Shown here piece by piece: positions 27,811 through 37,184 of a stretch of 64,000 bases of DNA (its first letter is position 1; each line of letters starts with the position of its first letter). The position numbers and the translations under genes are program-made. The notes beneath the pieces were generated by a model. That model was not told the origin of the DNA, did no database searches, and was given only the letters and a program-made list of their open reading frames with translations. The stretch is from Lewinellaceae bacterium (GTDB lineage Bacteria; Bacteroidota; Bacteroidia; Chitinophagales; Saprospiraceae): NCBI GenBank assembly GCA_020636445.1, contig JACJXV010000020.1, positions 4,853-68,852 of the forward strand. The letters run 5' to 3'.

Positions 27811-27843
27811 CATAGCGCCGATGCATTCTGCATTGGCGCTATG
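27811..27843. terminator. Long hairpin between AsmA-like gene and smc
   Basis: CATAGCGCC (27811-27819) pairs with GGCGCTATG (27835-27843), and the stem continues inward through one G-T pair and ATGCA/TGCAT, giving 15 bp with a 3-nt loop. It includes the smc stop codon. No good T-run follows on either side, so terminator function is likely but not certain. Confidence 0.6.
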
Positions 27844-30800
27844 AATTTCCAGCCATTTCAAAGGAACCTACTTGTTGATAATCCCGGAAATCAACAGGAG
27901 CAACGCCGGAAACACCCTGCTCGGCCATGTAAACGCCATATATGGTATCAACCGCCGCCATCGTTAGCTTATTGTGGGTTACAATAATGAACTGCGACTC
28001 CTTGGAAAACTTCTTGATGATTTTGTTAAACTTAAAGATGTTCGCATCATCGAGAGGGGCATCCACTTCGTCAAAAATACAGAAAGGCGCAGGCTTGAGC
28101 AGGTATAGCGCAAAGAGCAGCGCAGTAGCCGTCAGGGTTTTTTCACCACCGGAGAGCTGGCTGATCGTTTGCGGGCGTTTCCCTTTGGGCTTTGCCACAA
28201 TTTCTATCCGCGATTCCAGTGGGTTCTCAGGATCCAGCAGCACTAAATCACAATTATCATCCTCAGTAAACAAACTGCGGAAAACATCAATAAAATATAC
28301 TCTTGCCTGACTAAAGGCCTCCAGAAACTGCGCAGTTGCTGTTTCCTCGATCTCCTGAATTGTTTTCTCCAGGGAAATCTTAGCCTTTACAATATCATCT
28401 CGCTGGGCGGCAATCGTGTCATGGCGCTCTTTCATCTCATCATACGCCTCAACGGCCATGGGGTTGATCTCTCCATAAGTATCCAACCGGTTTTTCAGCC
28501 TGTCGACGGTATTCTGAAGTTCTTCCAGGGGCATCATCCCCTGGGGTTCCTGGTTGAGGATATCGTTAATACTGATATCGAATTCAATACGCAGCCGTTG
28601 CGAGATGGAGCTTATCTCAAATTTTACATCATTGAATTGTTCCCTTAGTGTATTGATGAGGACCTGTAAATCCTGTAGTTGACGGGTTTGCTTCCGCAGG
28701 CGGTCTTCCTTTTCTGTTATCCCGCTGCGCGCCTGAAAATAAATTTGCTCGGCATCGGTTAAGGATTGCTCTACAACGCCGCGGTGCTGAAGGGCTTCCT
28801 GCAGGGTTTGTTCCTGGGTAGCCAATTCAGCGGTCAAAGCTTGCAGGTCCATTTCCGCCTGAGTAATCCCCCGCCGGTTTAATTCAATGGCCTGGCGAGC
28901 TTCCTCTTGTTGTTTCTCCCGAAAAGCCAATTCCCGTTGAAAGGTTGCTACCTTGTTTTGCTGGCGGACAAATTGGATGTTTTTGTCATTAAAATTAGTA
29001 GAGGCCTGGCTGAGTTGTTCCGCTAACTGGCGAAACTGTCCGTCCGTTTGGCTGATGCGCTCTTTGGCCGCAGCTACCCGCTCTTGTGTCGTCGATAATT
29101 GTTCCTCGATTTCAGCAACAGTTTGCTGCAATGCTTTGATCCGCCCTTCCATTTCCGAGCGGCGCGCCTGCGCTTCTTCGATAAAGGTATTGAAACCCTC
29201 CATCCGGGTCAGCAAGCCTACTTTTTCCTGAACTAATTGGTTCAGCGCATTTTTCTGCTGCTGGATATCGGTATTGGTGCGCCGATTCTTGAGTTCTTCA
29301 ATTTTTTGCTTGACATTGAAGAAGGCGGTAGCCAGTTTTTCTTCTTCTTTTTCCGCTTTGGCAATAACATTTTCGAGAATCTCGAGGTTTTTCTTCCGGC
29401 CAATTTTCTTGCCTTCAAAAAGGCCAATGGAGCCCCCGGAAACGCTGAACCGACGTTTAATAATCCGCCCGCTGCGGGAAAGAACCACGGCATCAGAATC
29501 CGGCAACTCGCCACTGATTTCTTCCTGATCAGTTACCAGCACGTTCTCCAATAAGTAATTACACAACGGCAGGTAGGCAGGATCCGTTTGAATAAGATCA
29601 ACGGCCCGTTGAACCTCAGGAAGCATAATCATTGGAGGCACATAGCCTTTAAAAGCATCCAGGATGAAAAAATTAGCTTTCCCTTTCTGGCTTCGCCCCA
29701 ACAACTGTATAGCCTGGTAGGCATCAGCTAATGTGGGTACCACATAATAGTTCAGGTAAGGCTCCAGGTAATTTTCAATGGTTACCCGGTACTCTTCACT
29801 TACATAAATCAAATCCGAAAGCAAGGGCGCTCCCTTGTTCCATTCTTTGTTGTTGCTCAAAAAGCGAATGGACTCGGGAAAACCTTCCAGGTTTTCGACC
29901 ATGCTTTTCGTTAACTTGTACTCGTTGCGCTTGGCATCCAGTTCGCGACGAACCAAATTGACTTTCCGGGTTAGTTCTTCCAGTTCATTTTCAGCGCGTT
30001 GTAAGTCTTCCTGACGGCGGGTTTCATCGCTTTCCAGGATAGCCAGGCTTTCTAATTGTTCTTGTTCTCGTAGTGCTAAATTTGTGATCTTATCTTGCAG
30101 GCCTGAGACAGCCTCTTGACGCTGGCGTAATTCTTCTTCGGCACGGCGAATATCCTGGCGTAAGCCTTCAATTTGGTTCAAATTAACCGCCCGTTGCTTT
30201 TCAAGTTCAAAAGCCTGGCGCTCAATCAACTGTTGCTCCTGAACAACCAGGTCCAGGTCAGCCTTCATGGAGCCATGGCTACCCCGGATTTTTTCCAGAT
30301 CGCCTTCCGCCGTTTCCAATTCTTGTTCCAGGCGGGCTTCAACCCGTTTTTCCAGGTTCAATTCACTGCGAAAATGTTCAATATCCTGTTCGAGCTGCTG
30401 AATCCGCTGGGTTGCCTGCTGAATATCCTGGGATAATTTTTCACGACTTTGCTCAATGAATTGCTGGCGCTGAAAACCCATCCGGCGATCATTCTCCAGG
30501 GTGCGGATTTTACCTACCAGCTCATTTAACTCCCGTTGGCGGTCGGAAAGTGCCTTCTCCTTATCCAGGTGAAGCTTGCGTTCCTGCTCGAGTGCTGCTT
30601 CCAGGTTCCGGCCGTCAATATCCAGTTGCCGGTAATTATCCTGCTCAGTTTCCACCTGTTTTTGCAAACCTTTGTGTTGCTCTTTGAGCGCTGAAACCCG
30701 GATAAGGGCCAGCTCTACACTCAGGTTTTTGTATTCCTCCCGCATTTCGAAGTAGCGACGGGTTCGGCGAGCTTGTTTCTCGAGTGTCTTAAGGTTGTTG

Positions 30801-31396
30801 TTAATCTCGTGGAGTAGGTCCTCTACCCTATCCAGATCCTCCGTAGCACTGCGCAACTTATTTAAAGCCTCTTTCTTGCGCACCTTGTACTTGGAAACAC
30901 CGGCAGCCTGCTCAAACATCCGGCGGCGGGAATCATCCTTATCTTCCAGGATGTCATCGACCATCCCTAAGGCAATGATGGCGTAGGAATTCGAACCAAT
31001 CCCGGTGTCCAGAAATAAGGATGTAATATCCTTGAGGCGGCATGGAACGCCATTAAGGCGATATTCACTTTCTCCCGTACGGTACAGTAAGCGACTGATG
31101 GTCACTGTATTGTACTCAGTAGGCAAAAGATTACGCGTATTTTCAAATGTCAGAGATACCTGGGCAATTCCCGATTGTTTTCTCTTCTTGGTACCATTGA
31201 AAATAACACTGGACATCTGATCCAGACGTAGCTCCTTACTCTTTTGCTCGCCCAGGACCCAGCGGATCGCATCAACGATATTGGATTTCCCTGAACCATT
31301 GGGACCAACAATGCCAATGACATCCTCATTGAAATGAATGAGGGTTTGGTTGGCGAAGCTTTTAAAGCCTTTTATTTCCAGAGTTTTTAACCGCAT
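27839..31396 (-). CDS. smc: Chromosome segregation ATPase SMC
   Basis: 1185 residues, normal length. Walker A GPNGSGKS is at residues 31-38. Two long coiled coils flank the flexible hinge near residue 520-650 (FPESIRFL, then NYYVVPTLADAYQA). The C-terminal head has signature LSGGEKTLTATALLFALYL and Walker B FCIFDEVDAPLDD, then the D-loop and switch region. SMC with ScpA/ScpB compacts and organises the chromosome. A TATTTTTG box lies at 31403-31410 just before the start. Confidence 0.96.
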   Translation of the reverse strand: MRLKTLEIKGFKSFANQTLIHFNEDVIGIVGPNGSGKSNIVDAIRWVLGEQKSKELRLDQMSSVIFNGTKKRKQSGIAQVSLTFENTRNLLPTEYNTVTISRLLYRTGESEYRLNGVPCRLKDITSLFLDTGIGSNSYAIIALGMVDDILEDKDDSRRRMFEQAAGVSKYKVRKKEALNKLRSATEDLDRVEDLLHEINNNLKTLEKQARRTRRYFEMREEYKNLSVELALIRVSALKEQHKGLQKQVETEQDNYRQLDIDGRNLEAALEQERKLHLDKEKALSDRQRELNELVGKIRTLENDRRMGFQRQQFIEQSREKLSQDIQQATQRIQQLEQDIEHFRSELNLEKRVEARLEQELETAEGDLEKIRGSHGSMKADLDLVVQEQQLIERQAFELEKQRAVNLNQIEGLRQDIRRAEEELRQRQEAVSGLQDKITNLALREQEQLESLAILESDETRRQEDLQRAENELEELTRKVNLVRRELDAKRNEYKLTKSMVENLEGFPESIRFLSNNKEWNKGAPLLSDLIYVSEEYRVTIENYLEPYLNYYVVPTLADAYQAIQLLGRSQKGKANFFILDAFKGYVPPMIMLPEVQRAVDLIQTDPAYLPLCNYLLENVLVTDQEEISGELPDSDAVVLSRSGRIIKRRFSVSGGSIGLFEGKKIGRKKNLEILENVIAKAEKEEEKLATAFFNVKQKIEELKNRRTNTDIQQQKNALNQLVQEKVGLLTRMEGFNTFIEEAQARRSEMEGRIKALQQTVAEIEEQLSTTQERVAAAKERISQTDGQFRQLAEQLSQASTNFNDKNIQFVRQQNKVATFQRELAFREKQQEEARQAIELNRRGITQAEMDLQALTAELATQEQTLQEALQHRGVVEQSLTDAEQIYFQARSGITEKEDRLRKQTRQLQDLQVLINTLREQFNDVKFEISSISQRLRIEFDISINDILNQEPQGMMPLEELQNTVDRLKNRLDTYGEINPMAVEAYDEMKERHDTIAAQRDDIVKAKISLEKTIQEIEETATAQFLEAFSQARVYFIDVFRSLFTEDDNCDLVLLDPENPLESRIEIVAKPKGKRPQTISQLSGGEKTLTATALLFALYLLKPAPFCIFDEVDAPLDDANIFKFNKIIKKFSKESQFIIVTHNKLTMAAVDTIYGVYMAEQGVSGVAPVDFRDYQQVGSFEMAGNS

Positions 31397-31402
31397 AGCC
31401 TA

Positions 31403-31410
31403 CAAAAATA
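31403..31410 (-). promoter_or_regulatory. Candidate -7 box of smc
   Basis: Minus-strand TATTTTTG fits TAnnTTTG and lies only 7 bp before the smc ATG. If used, the transcript would start very near the ATG, that is nearly leaderless. No clear -33 element. Confidence 0.3.
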
Positions 31411-31474
31411 GTAAAAAGGCCAGCGACCTGTTGTGGAGAATGAAAGCTATTTATCCACATGAGCTGTGGATAAC

Positions 31475-31753
31475 TCATTTGTTTTCCACGCCAGGGATAA
31501 TATCATCCTGGTTATTCACTAAATGGTCTTCCAGCAGTGGACCCGAGAGCCGGTCGCGGCAGCGCTCACAGTGCGCCAGATGAAATACAACGTGCCTATA
31601 ACCCTGGGATTCCCGGGGGAGCTTTTTGAATAAATAAGCCTGGAGTAAATTATCCTCAGGACAGGCATAGCGGTAGCGAAAATCGCGAATCAACTGCCAG
31701 ATTAAGGCAAGTATTACCGGGGAACCAATCAGCAATAACCAAAGCCAAAGCAT
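31475..31753 (-). CDS. Small membrane protein with HxxxCxxC motif
   Basis: 92 residues. One membrane segment at about 3-22 is followed by HLAHCERCRDRL, an H-x3-C-x2-C cluster like the zinc-binding anti-sigma (zf-HC2) motif, but here it lies after the membrane segment rather than before it. No sigma factor gene is adjacent. It ends just upstream of smc and follows the aminotransferase by 10 bp. The function is unknown; redox or zinc binding is plausible. Confidence 0.6.
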   Translation of the reverse strand: MLWLWLLLIGSPVILALIWQLIRDFRYRYACPEDNLLQAYLFKKLPRESQGYRHVVFHLAHCERCRDRLSGPLLEDHLVNNQDDIIPGVENK

Positions 31754-31763
31754 TAATCCCCGG

Positions 31764-32930
31764 TTAAGCGTTTGCCGTTTGGCGAATTTGTTGCAGACTG
31801 TTCATGAGGGCAGCCACATCTGCCTCGGTATTGTATACGTGGGGAGAAACCCGGATTGCATTGCCCCGACGGGAAACAAAAACACGGTTTTCCTGGAGCA
31901 TTGCCTGTAAGGGTTGTAAATCACTATCGGGGGGTAAGTGCAATCCGAAGAGATGATGAGCTCGCCAGTCAGGGGATTCAATGAAAAGTCCCCAATCCTG
32001 TAATTGCCCGAGTACCGGGGCGAATAAAGACTCACAATAAGCCTGGATGTTCGCCGGTTGCCATGCCAATAATTGCTCGATGGCTTTAATCAGCATCGGG
32101 ATGAGCTGAAAATTACTGTGCTCCCCGACGGAATAGCGTGCTGCTCCGTGTTGATATTGATCCTGATAGTTGACTAATTTGGAAAAATCTTCACTTCCAA
32201 AGCGATTTATCCAATTTTCTTCCAGCGGAATTCCCGTGTCCATTGCCGGGCCGTAATAAGCAATACCCAGTGAATAGGGCCCCATTAACCATTTATACCC
32301 GCCGCAAACCAGTGCATCTGGCTGTAATGCCTCAACGTCAACGGGTAAAGCGCCCACCGACTGCGTTCCATCGATAACCAGCCAGGCACCTACTTCCCGG
32401 GTTCGCTGCCGGATCGACATCAGATCAAACAGGGTTCCATCCGTCCAATGGACATTACCAATGGCGACAGCTGCTGTATGCTCGTCAATAGCTTCCAGCA
32501 ATGCTGCATTCCATTCCATACCCCGTTGTTGACTGCGTGGGGCAGAAACCATCTTAATTGTCGCCCCTACCCGATCTGCTTCCCGCTGCCAGGGATAAAC
32601 ATTGCTGGGGAATTGTCCTTCAACCATGACAATATTTTGCCCTGCTCGCAAAGGTAAATTTCGCGCCACCGTGGATAAACCATAGGACGCGGAGGGAATG
32701 ATGGCTATCCGATCGGGATCAGCAGCATGAATCAAACGGGCGGCCAGGCGACGCAACCGCTTGGCTGGTTCAAAAAAGTCGACAATTTGTAGTTCCCAGG
32801 GAGTTGTTTTTCGGGTCAAGGCCTGATGACCTGCTGCTTCTACCGCCAGCAACTGAGGCGACATATAAGCACAGTTCAGGTAATGGATGTCGTCGGGAAT
32901 GGCAAACAAATGTCGCTGGCAACTTAACAT
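31764..32930 (-). CDS. Class V aminotransferase (PLP-dependent)
   Basis: 388 residues from the ATG at 32930; the longer frame starts at TTG. Fold type I motifs: LNCAYMSPQLL near the start, SASYGLSTVARNL at about 80, VIDGTQSVGALPVD with the PLP Asp, and CGGYKWLMGPYSLG with the Schiff-base Lys. This resembles the NifS/isopenicillin-epimerase branch. There is no Cys-rich desulfurase loop, so it is probably not a cysteine desulfurase; the substrate is unknown. Only 10 bp separate it from the HxxxCxxC protein. Confidence 0.88.
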   Translation of the reverse strand: MLSCQRHLFAIPDDIHYLNCAYMSPQLLAVEAAGHQALTRKTTPWELQIVDFFEPAKRLRRLAARLIHAADPDRIAIIPSASYGLSTVARNLPLRAGQNIVMVEGQFPSNVYPWQREADRVGATIKMVSAPRSQQRGMEWNAALLEAIDEHTAAVAIGNVHWTDGTLFDLMSIRQRTREVGAWLVIDGTQSVGALPVDVEALQPDALVCGGYKWLMGPYSLGIAYYGPAMDTGIPLEENWINRFGSEDFSKLVNYQDQYQHGAARYSVGEHSNFQLIPMLIKAIEQLLAWQPANIQAYCESLFAPVLGQLQDWGLFIESPDWRAHHLFGLHLPPDSDLQPLQAMLQENRVFVSRRGNAIRVSPHVYNTEADVAALMNSLQQIRQTANA

Positions 32931-32998
32931 GGCTTCTTTTTTCAGGTGTTCCAAGATAAGCAATTCTGAAACCTATCACTATTAAACTTGCCATGAAG

Positions 32999-33151
32999 TA
33001 AGTGATGGGTCATTATTATTTGTTCAGTGCAATTTTGGGGTTCAACAAGGCAAAAAACGCAGGCGACGCAGCGCGTCGGCGAGGCTTTTTAACGAAGTGG
33101 AAGCCCAAAAGGGCCTGAAATAAGGTATAGATAATGTTGTCCCATCACTTA
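32999..33151. repeat. Intergenic repeat element, copy 2, with 11-bp terminal inverted repeats
   Basis: Bounded by TAAGTGATGGG (32999-33009) and its reverse complement (33141-33151). Its core matches the element at 9776-9936: GGCAAAAAAC, stem CGACGC/GCGTCG (33064-33069 with 33073-33078) and GGCGAGGCTTTTTAACGAAGTG. The stem differs from copy 1 by a T-A to C-G change on both arms. The ends differ from those of copy 1. The surrounding 305-bp gap (32931-33235) has no gene. Confidence 0.75.
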
Positions 33152-33173
33152 ATGAGGTAGAATAGCTATTACG

Positions 33174-33202
33174 AAAAAGAGGAGCCTACTCGCGCAGGCC
33201 CC
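33174..33202 (-). terminator. Intrinsic terminator of the anti-sigma-like gene
   Basis: On the minus strand GGGGCCT pairs with AGGCTCC (one G-T), loop of 8, then TCTTTTT. It lies 34 bp after the stop of the gene at 33236. Confidence 0.7.
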
Positions 33203-33235
33203 TCCAAAAGTTGTTACGACATATATTGACCTTCG

Positions 33236-34552
33236 CTAAAACTGGTAAGACATCCCCAACCAAAGGTTGGTATCTCGCAGTTGATACTCGGGTAAAGACA
33301 GCCGATCCTGCCATGCCCGATGCACACGAAGTTGAATCATCCAATCAGCATTGAGCTGGTAGCCAAGTCCTATTCCATAAGCCAGCCCCCAGTCCTTAAA
33401 AAGTTGCTTATTAATTGAAGTTCCCTTTTCACCATTTAACAAGGTGACTTTGGGGACTTCAGTAACAAAGGAAGGTTGAAAAACCCCCAGTAAAACATCT
33501 TCCTGGCGGGTAGTCTGCAGCAAATAATCCCATTGCACCCCAGCCGAAAGCTGCCAGCGACCTCCTGGATTCCATTGCAAACGCAGGGGAACATATATCG
33601 CCTGATTAGTCACCATGAGATTACGAGGCAAAGCTTCTTCATTTACCCTGTTTCCAGCCGGGCTGCTTTGTGGGTTGTCCAAAGCAATTGTGCCTTTTTC
33701 ACTACCTTCCTGCCCCAGCGTATTGATAAGTGTCCGATAACCAAGGCCCGTAACCAGCGACCAGCGCCGTAAAGGGGTAAAGGCTATTGTCAGTCCAGCC
33801 TGTGCGCCGGCTGGCAGTGCCTGAGGTGTGACCAGTGCTCCTGCTTCTACGCCAAAAGAAAAGCGCTTGGGAAACGCAGTATTGTGAGACCTAGTGGCGT
33901 TCTTGTCGGGAGAAAAGCGTATGTCTTCCCAGCCTGGCAGGTCCAGCAATCGGGGCCCCGGTCGTTCGAGCGAAGCTACACTATGCATTCCAATGCGCTG
34001 CATAGAGGAATTATCACCAGGCTCTGGCGCAATGTTATCGGTGATAGTCTTCTGGGCTCCGGAATCAACTGGTAAGATTTCCCAAACGGGAGTTTTCCCA
34101 GCAGGACTATTATGCATCGCCTGCGGCTCGGCGTTTTTGCTGGACAAAGAATCTATCTGCCGCCAAGAATGTGGTGTTTTTTTCACGCCAACGGCAGGAA
34201 GGGGTCGGACAGGAGACTCCTGCCCCCCTTCGCTAAGCCGGGCGTTTGGGGTGAGTCTTACAGACTCGTTCAAGGGATTAATGGGGGGTGCTGGGGTATT
34301 ATTAATTGGGTCGGCCCCTACCGTCTTCGTAGGGGATAAAATGCTTTCTGAAGAAATAGGCAGCTTTGTTTCTTGCTCGATAGCTGTCACCGGCCACCAT
34401 AACCATACCAGGGAGGCAATTCCTAGCAGTCCGGGGAAGATCCACCAGAGCAGGCCTCTACGCCGGCGCTGGGGTAGTTCCCGATCCAGGACTTTCCGCA
34501 TTTCTTCCCAGGCAAAGTCCATGAATTCCTCATCCGTGTACTTATCCTGCAT
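33236..34552 (-). CDS. Anti-sigma-like membrane protein with C-terminal beta-barrel-like domain
   Basis: 438 residues. The first 33 residues (KYTDEEFMDFAWEEMRKVLD) are cytoplasmic; one membrane segment (about 34-56, GLLWWIFPGLLGIASLVWLWW) follows; then a 150-residue Pro/Ser-rich linker; then about 210 residues of alternating amphipathic strands (FSFGVEAGALVT, WSLVTGLGYRTLI, IYVPLRLQW, GLGYQLNADWMIQLRVHRAW) ending in SYQF. The end and strand pattern resemble a small outer-membrane barrel with a terminal Phe. The gene overlaps the ECF sigma gene by 11 bp, so it probably controls it. Membrane anchor and barrel in one chain is odd if both are real. Confidence 0.75.
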   Translation of the reverse strand: MQDKYTDEEFMDFAWEEMRKVLDRELPQRRRRGLLWWIFPGLLGIASLVWLWWPVTAIEQETKLPISSESILSPTKTVGADPINNTPAPPINPLNESVRLTPNARLSEGGQESPVRPLPAVGVKKTPHSWRQIDSLSSKNAEPQAMHNSPAGKTPVWEILPVDSGAQKTITDNIAPEPGDNSSMQRIGMHSVASLERPGPRLLDLPGWEDIRFSPDKNATRSHNTAFPKRFSFGVEAGALVTPQALPAGAQAGLTIAFTPLRRWSLVTGLGYRTLINTLGQEGSEKGTIALDNPQSSPAGNRVNEEALPRNLMVTNQAIYVPLRLQWNPGGRWQLSAGVQWDYLLQTTRQEDVLLGVFQPSFVTEVPKVTLLNGEKGTSINKQLFKDWGLAYGIGLGYQLNADWMIQLRVHRAWQDRLSLPEYQLRDTNLWLGMSYQF

Positions 34553-35108
34553 AATTTTGATTATTATGATGGTGCCGGTTAATTAATTCCTTTAGTTGCT
34601 TACGTGCCATTGCCAGGTGCCACTTTGATGTACCTTCACTCATATCCAGCATTTTGCCGATTTCCGTATGCGTATATCCTTCAATGGCAAATAATTGAAA
34701 AACCTCCCGGCTGATCTTGGGCAGTCTATCAACTAAGCGTAAGACATCCTCCATATATAAATTGCTCAGCGCAGTCGAGCGGGTGGGTGCATCTCGTCCT
34801 TCGAGGTCTAACCAGGGTACGGGTTGTGTTTTTTGCCGGAAATAGTCAGAAAGACAGTGAAAAACAATGCGCCGTATCCACCCTTCCAATGACCCGTTGA
34901 AACTGAATGTGTCTATTTTTTTAAACACACGTAAAAAGCCGTTATTGATAATCTCCAAAGCCGTTTCCCGATCCGTTGTGTAGCGTTGGCACATTCGCAA
35001 CATCGTTGGAAAATAGCGCCGATATAACAACTCCTGGCTGTACCGGTCATTACGGACACAGCCAGCAACAAGTTCCTGGTCAGACTTTTCGGCGGATGAT
35101 TTAATCAT
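34542..35108 (-). CDS. ECF-family RNA polymerase sigma factor
   Basis: 188 residues. Region 2 (LLYRRYFPTMLRMCQRYTTDRETALEIINNGFLRVFKKI) and region 4 (EVFQLFAIEGYTHTEIGKMLDMSEGTSKWHL) are in normal order for a 170-200 residue extracytoplasmic-function sigma. The stop overlaps the start of the anti-sigma-like gene, the usual pairing. No obvious autoregulated promoter was identified. Confidence 0.93.
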   Translation of the reverse strand: MIKSSAEKSDQELVAGCVRNDRYSQELLYRRYFPTMLRMCQRYTTDRETALEIINNGFLRVFKKIDTFSFNGSLEGWIRRIVFHCLSDYFRQKTQPVPWLDLEGRDAPTRSTALSNLYMEDVLRLVDRLPKISREVFQLFAIEGYTHTEIGKMLDMSEGTSKWHLAMARKQLKELINRHHHNNQNYAG

Positions 35109-35365
35109 TAATCCGGCTATGATTTCAGGCAGGTATAAAGCCTACCAATCAGAATTACCTTATCAGACAGCGGAACGATGACATCGGGTTGGAAAAAAGG
35201 ATGTTTTTTTTCAAAAAACCTAAACACGGGTAACCAGGATACGCATTACAATAAAGAACTGGCCATAAGACTATGGCACAAGTCCAACAAAACCAGGCCC
35301 TTAGTTACCCATATTCAGCTGCTGGGCCTAATTTCCCTAAAAAAACCGTCCGACCTGTTTTTTGC

Positions 35366-37018
35366 TTATTCCCGGGTCGCCTTATACCAATTGATGAGTC
35401 CACGGGTCGAGCTATCATGACTGGTAATCGGCGTTTCATCTGATAGTTCAGGGAGAATTTTATTGGCTAATTGTTTCCCCAATTCTACCCCCCACTGGTC
35501 AAAACTGTAAATATTCCATATAACCCCCTGAACAAAGATTTTGTGTTCATACAATGCAATTAATTGCCCCAGGGTATAGGGGGAAACCTGCTTTACCAGG
35601 ATGGAGTTCGTAGGTTTGTTTCCAGCAAAAACCTTGAAGGGAAGCAGTTTTTCTAAGGCCTCTCCCTGCATTCCAGCTTGCGTAAGCTCAGCTCTGGCTT
35701 CGGCTTCCGTTTTACCGTTCATAAGGGCTTCTGTCTGCGCGAAAAAGTTCGCCAGCAATTTCAAATGATGGTCGCCAATGGGATTATGGCTGATGGCTGG
35801 TGCTATAAAGTCACAGGGTATCAACTTAGTTCCCTGATGAATCAGCTGATAGAAAGCGTGCTGGCCATTTGTTCCTGGTTCGCCCCAGATGACCGGGCCT
35901 GTTTGGTAAGAAACCGGTTTCCCATTGCGATCTACAGATTTGCCATTGCTCTCCATATTTCCCTGTTGGAAATACGCAGCGAAGCGATGTAGATACTGGT
36001 CATAGGGCAAGATAGCTTCTGATTCAGCACCCCAGAAATTATTGTACCACACACCAATAAGGGCCAGCGTTACGGGAAGGTTTTCTGCGAGTGGAGCCGT
36101 GCGGAAATGTTCATCCATCGCATGAAATCCCCACAACAGTTGTTCGAATGCAGCGAACCCAATGGTGCAGGCAATAGAAAGGCCGATAGCACTCGTCAGG
36201 GAATAGCGCCCCCCAACCCAATCCCAAAAGGCGAACATATTGGCTGGGTCAATGCCAAATGCCTCTACAGCGCTGGCATTAGTACTTAAGGCTGCGAAGT
36301 GGCAGGCAATATGTGATTCATCCCCGGTAGCTTGTAAAAACCATTCCCGTGCCGTAAAGGCATTCGTCATGGTTTCCTGGGTAGTGAAGGTTTTGGAGGC
36401 GATCAGGAAAAGTGTCGTTTCGGGGTTCACCCGCTGCAGGGTCTCTGCGATGTGTGTCCCATCCACATTGGAAACGAAATGCACCTGCATTCCTTTGCGC
36501 CAATAGGGGCGCAGTGCTTCGGTAACCATCACCGGACCTAAATCCGACCCGCCGATACCAATATTGACAATATCGGTAATAGGAAGACCGGTATACCCTT
36601 TCCATTCTCCGGCCAGAACCCGCTCACTAAAGTTTTTCATTTGTGCCAACACAGCATTGATAGCGGGCATCACGTCTTCGCCGTCTACCAGAATAGGGCG
36701 ATTCGAACGGTTGCGCAAAGCAATATGCAAGACGGATCGATTCTCAGTGACATTGATCTTTTCCCCGCTAAACATCGCTTCAATTGCTTCCGGCAGGTTG
36801 CACTCGACGGCTAATTGCTGGAGAAGTTCCAGGGTTTCCTCGCTGATAATATTTTTGGAGTAGTCAATTAAAATGCCGTCTACCTCCCGGGAAAACCGGG
36901 CAAACCGGTCAGCATCCTGATTAAACAAACCCCGCAGATGGGTGTCCTTTATTTGGTTGTGATGTTGGGCTAGAGCAGCCCAGGCGGCCGTTTCCGTCGG
37001 GTTCTGATTCTTTAACAT
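35366..37018 (-). CDS. pgi: Glucose-6-phosphate isomerase
   Basis: 550 residues, normal for bacterial PGI. Signature GRYSLTSAIGLSIA and the second signature GVIWNIYSFDQWGVELGKQLA are present. Other active-site parts include NIGIGGSDLGPVM and the Lys/His in KTFTTQETMTNA and EHKIFVQG. It interconverts glucose 6-phosphate and fructose 6-phosphate. It is monocistronic. A GATCTTTG box upstream resembles the -7 consensus. Confidence 0.97.
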   Translation of the reverse strand: MLKNQNPTETAAWAALAQHHNQIKDTHLRGLFNQDADRFARFSREVDGILIDYSKNIISEETLELLQQLAVECNLPEAIEAMFSGEKINVTENRSVLHIALRNRSNRPILVDGEDVMPAINAVLAQMKNFSERVLAGEWKGYTGLPITDIVNIGIGGSDLGPVMVTEALRPYWRKGMQVHFVSNVDGTHIAETLQRVNPETTLFLIASKTFTTQETMTNAFTAREWFLQATGDESHIACHFAALSTNASAVEAFGIDPANMFAFWDWVGGRYSLTSAIGLSIACTIGFAAFEQLLWGFHAMDEHFRTAPLAENLPVTLALIGVWYNNFWGAESEAILPYDQYLHRFAAYFQQGNMESNGKSVDRNGKPVSYQTGPVIWGEPGTNGQHAFYQLIHQGTKLIPCDFIAPAISHNPIGDHHLKLLANFFAQTEALMNGKTEAEARAELTQAGMQGEALEKLLPFKVFAGNKPTNSILVKQVSPYTLGQLIALYEHKIFVQGVIWNIYSFDQWGVELGKQLANKILPELSDETPITSHDSSTRGLINWYKATRE

Positions 37019-37116
37019 AGTAGTCTTGCGTCATTTTTCCGCGCAAAGATCGGTAATTTTTTTCCACTTATCTGCAGTGGCAGTCGAAATTCCCTTTTGA
37101 TAAAAATCAGGTGAAA

Positions 37117-37136
37117 GAAGTGACACTCGTCACTTC
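37117..37136. promoter_or_regulatory. Candidate CRP/FNR-type operator before the stress gene
   Basis: GAAGTGAC (37117-37124), spacer of 4, then GTCACTTC (37129-37136). The TGAC-N4-GTCA core is like the box of CRP/FNR/DNR-type regulators. Centre is 58 bp before the usp start codon. Confidence 0.45.
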
Positions 37137-37184
37137 CCTGGAGGGGTATTAACTGCTACCTTACTTCTAGTAAAAAGTCCGGCT

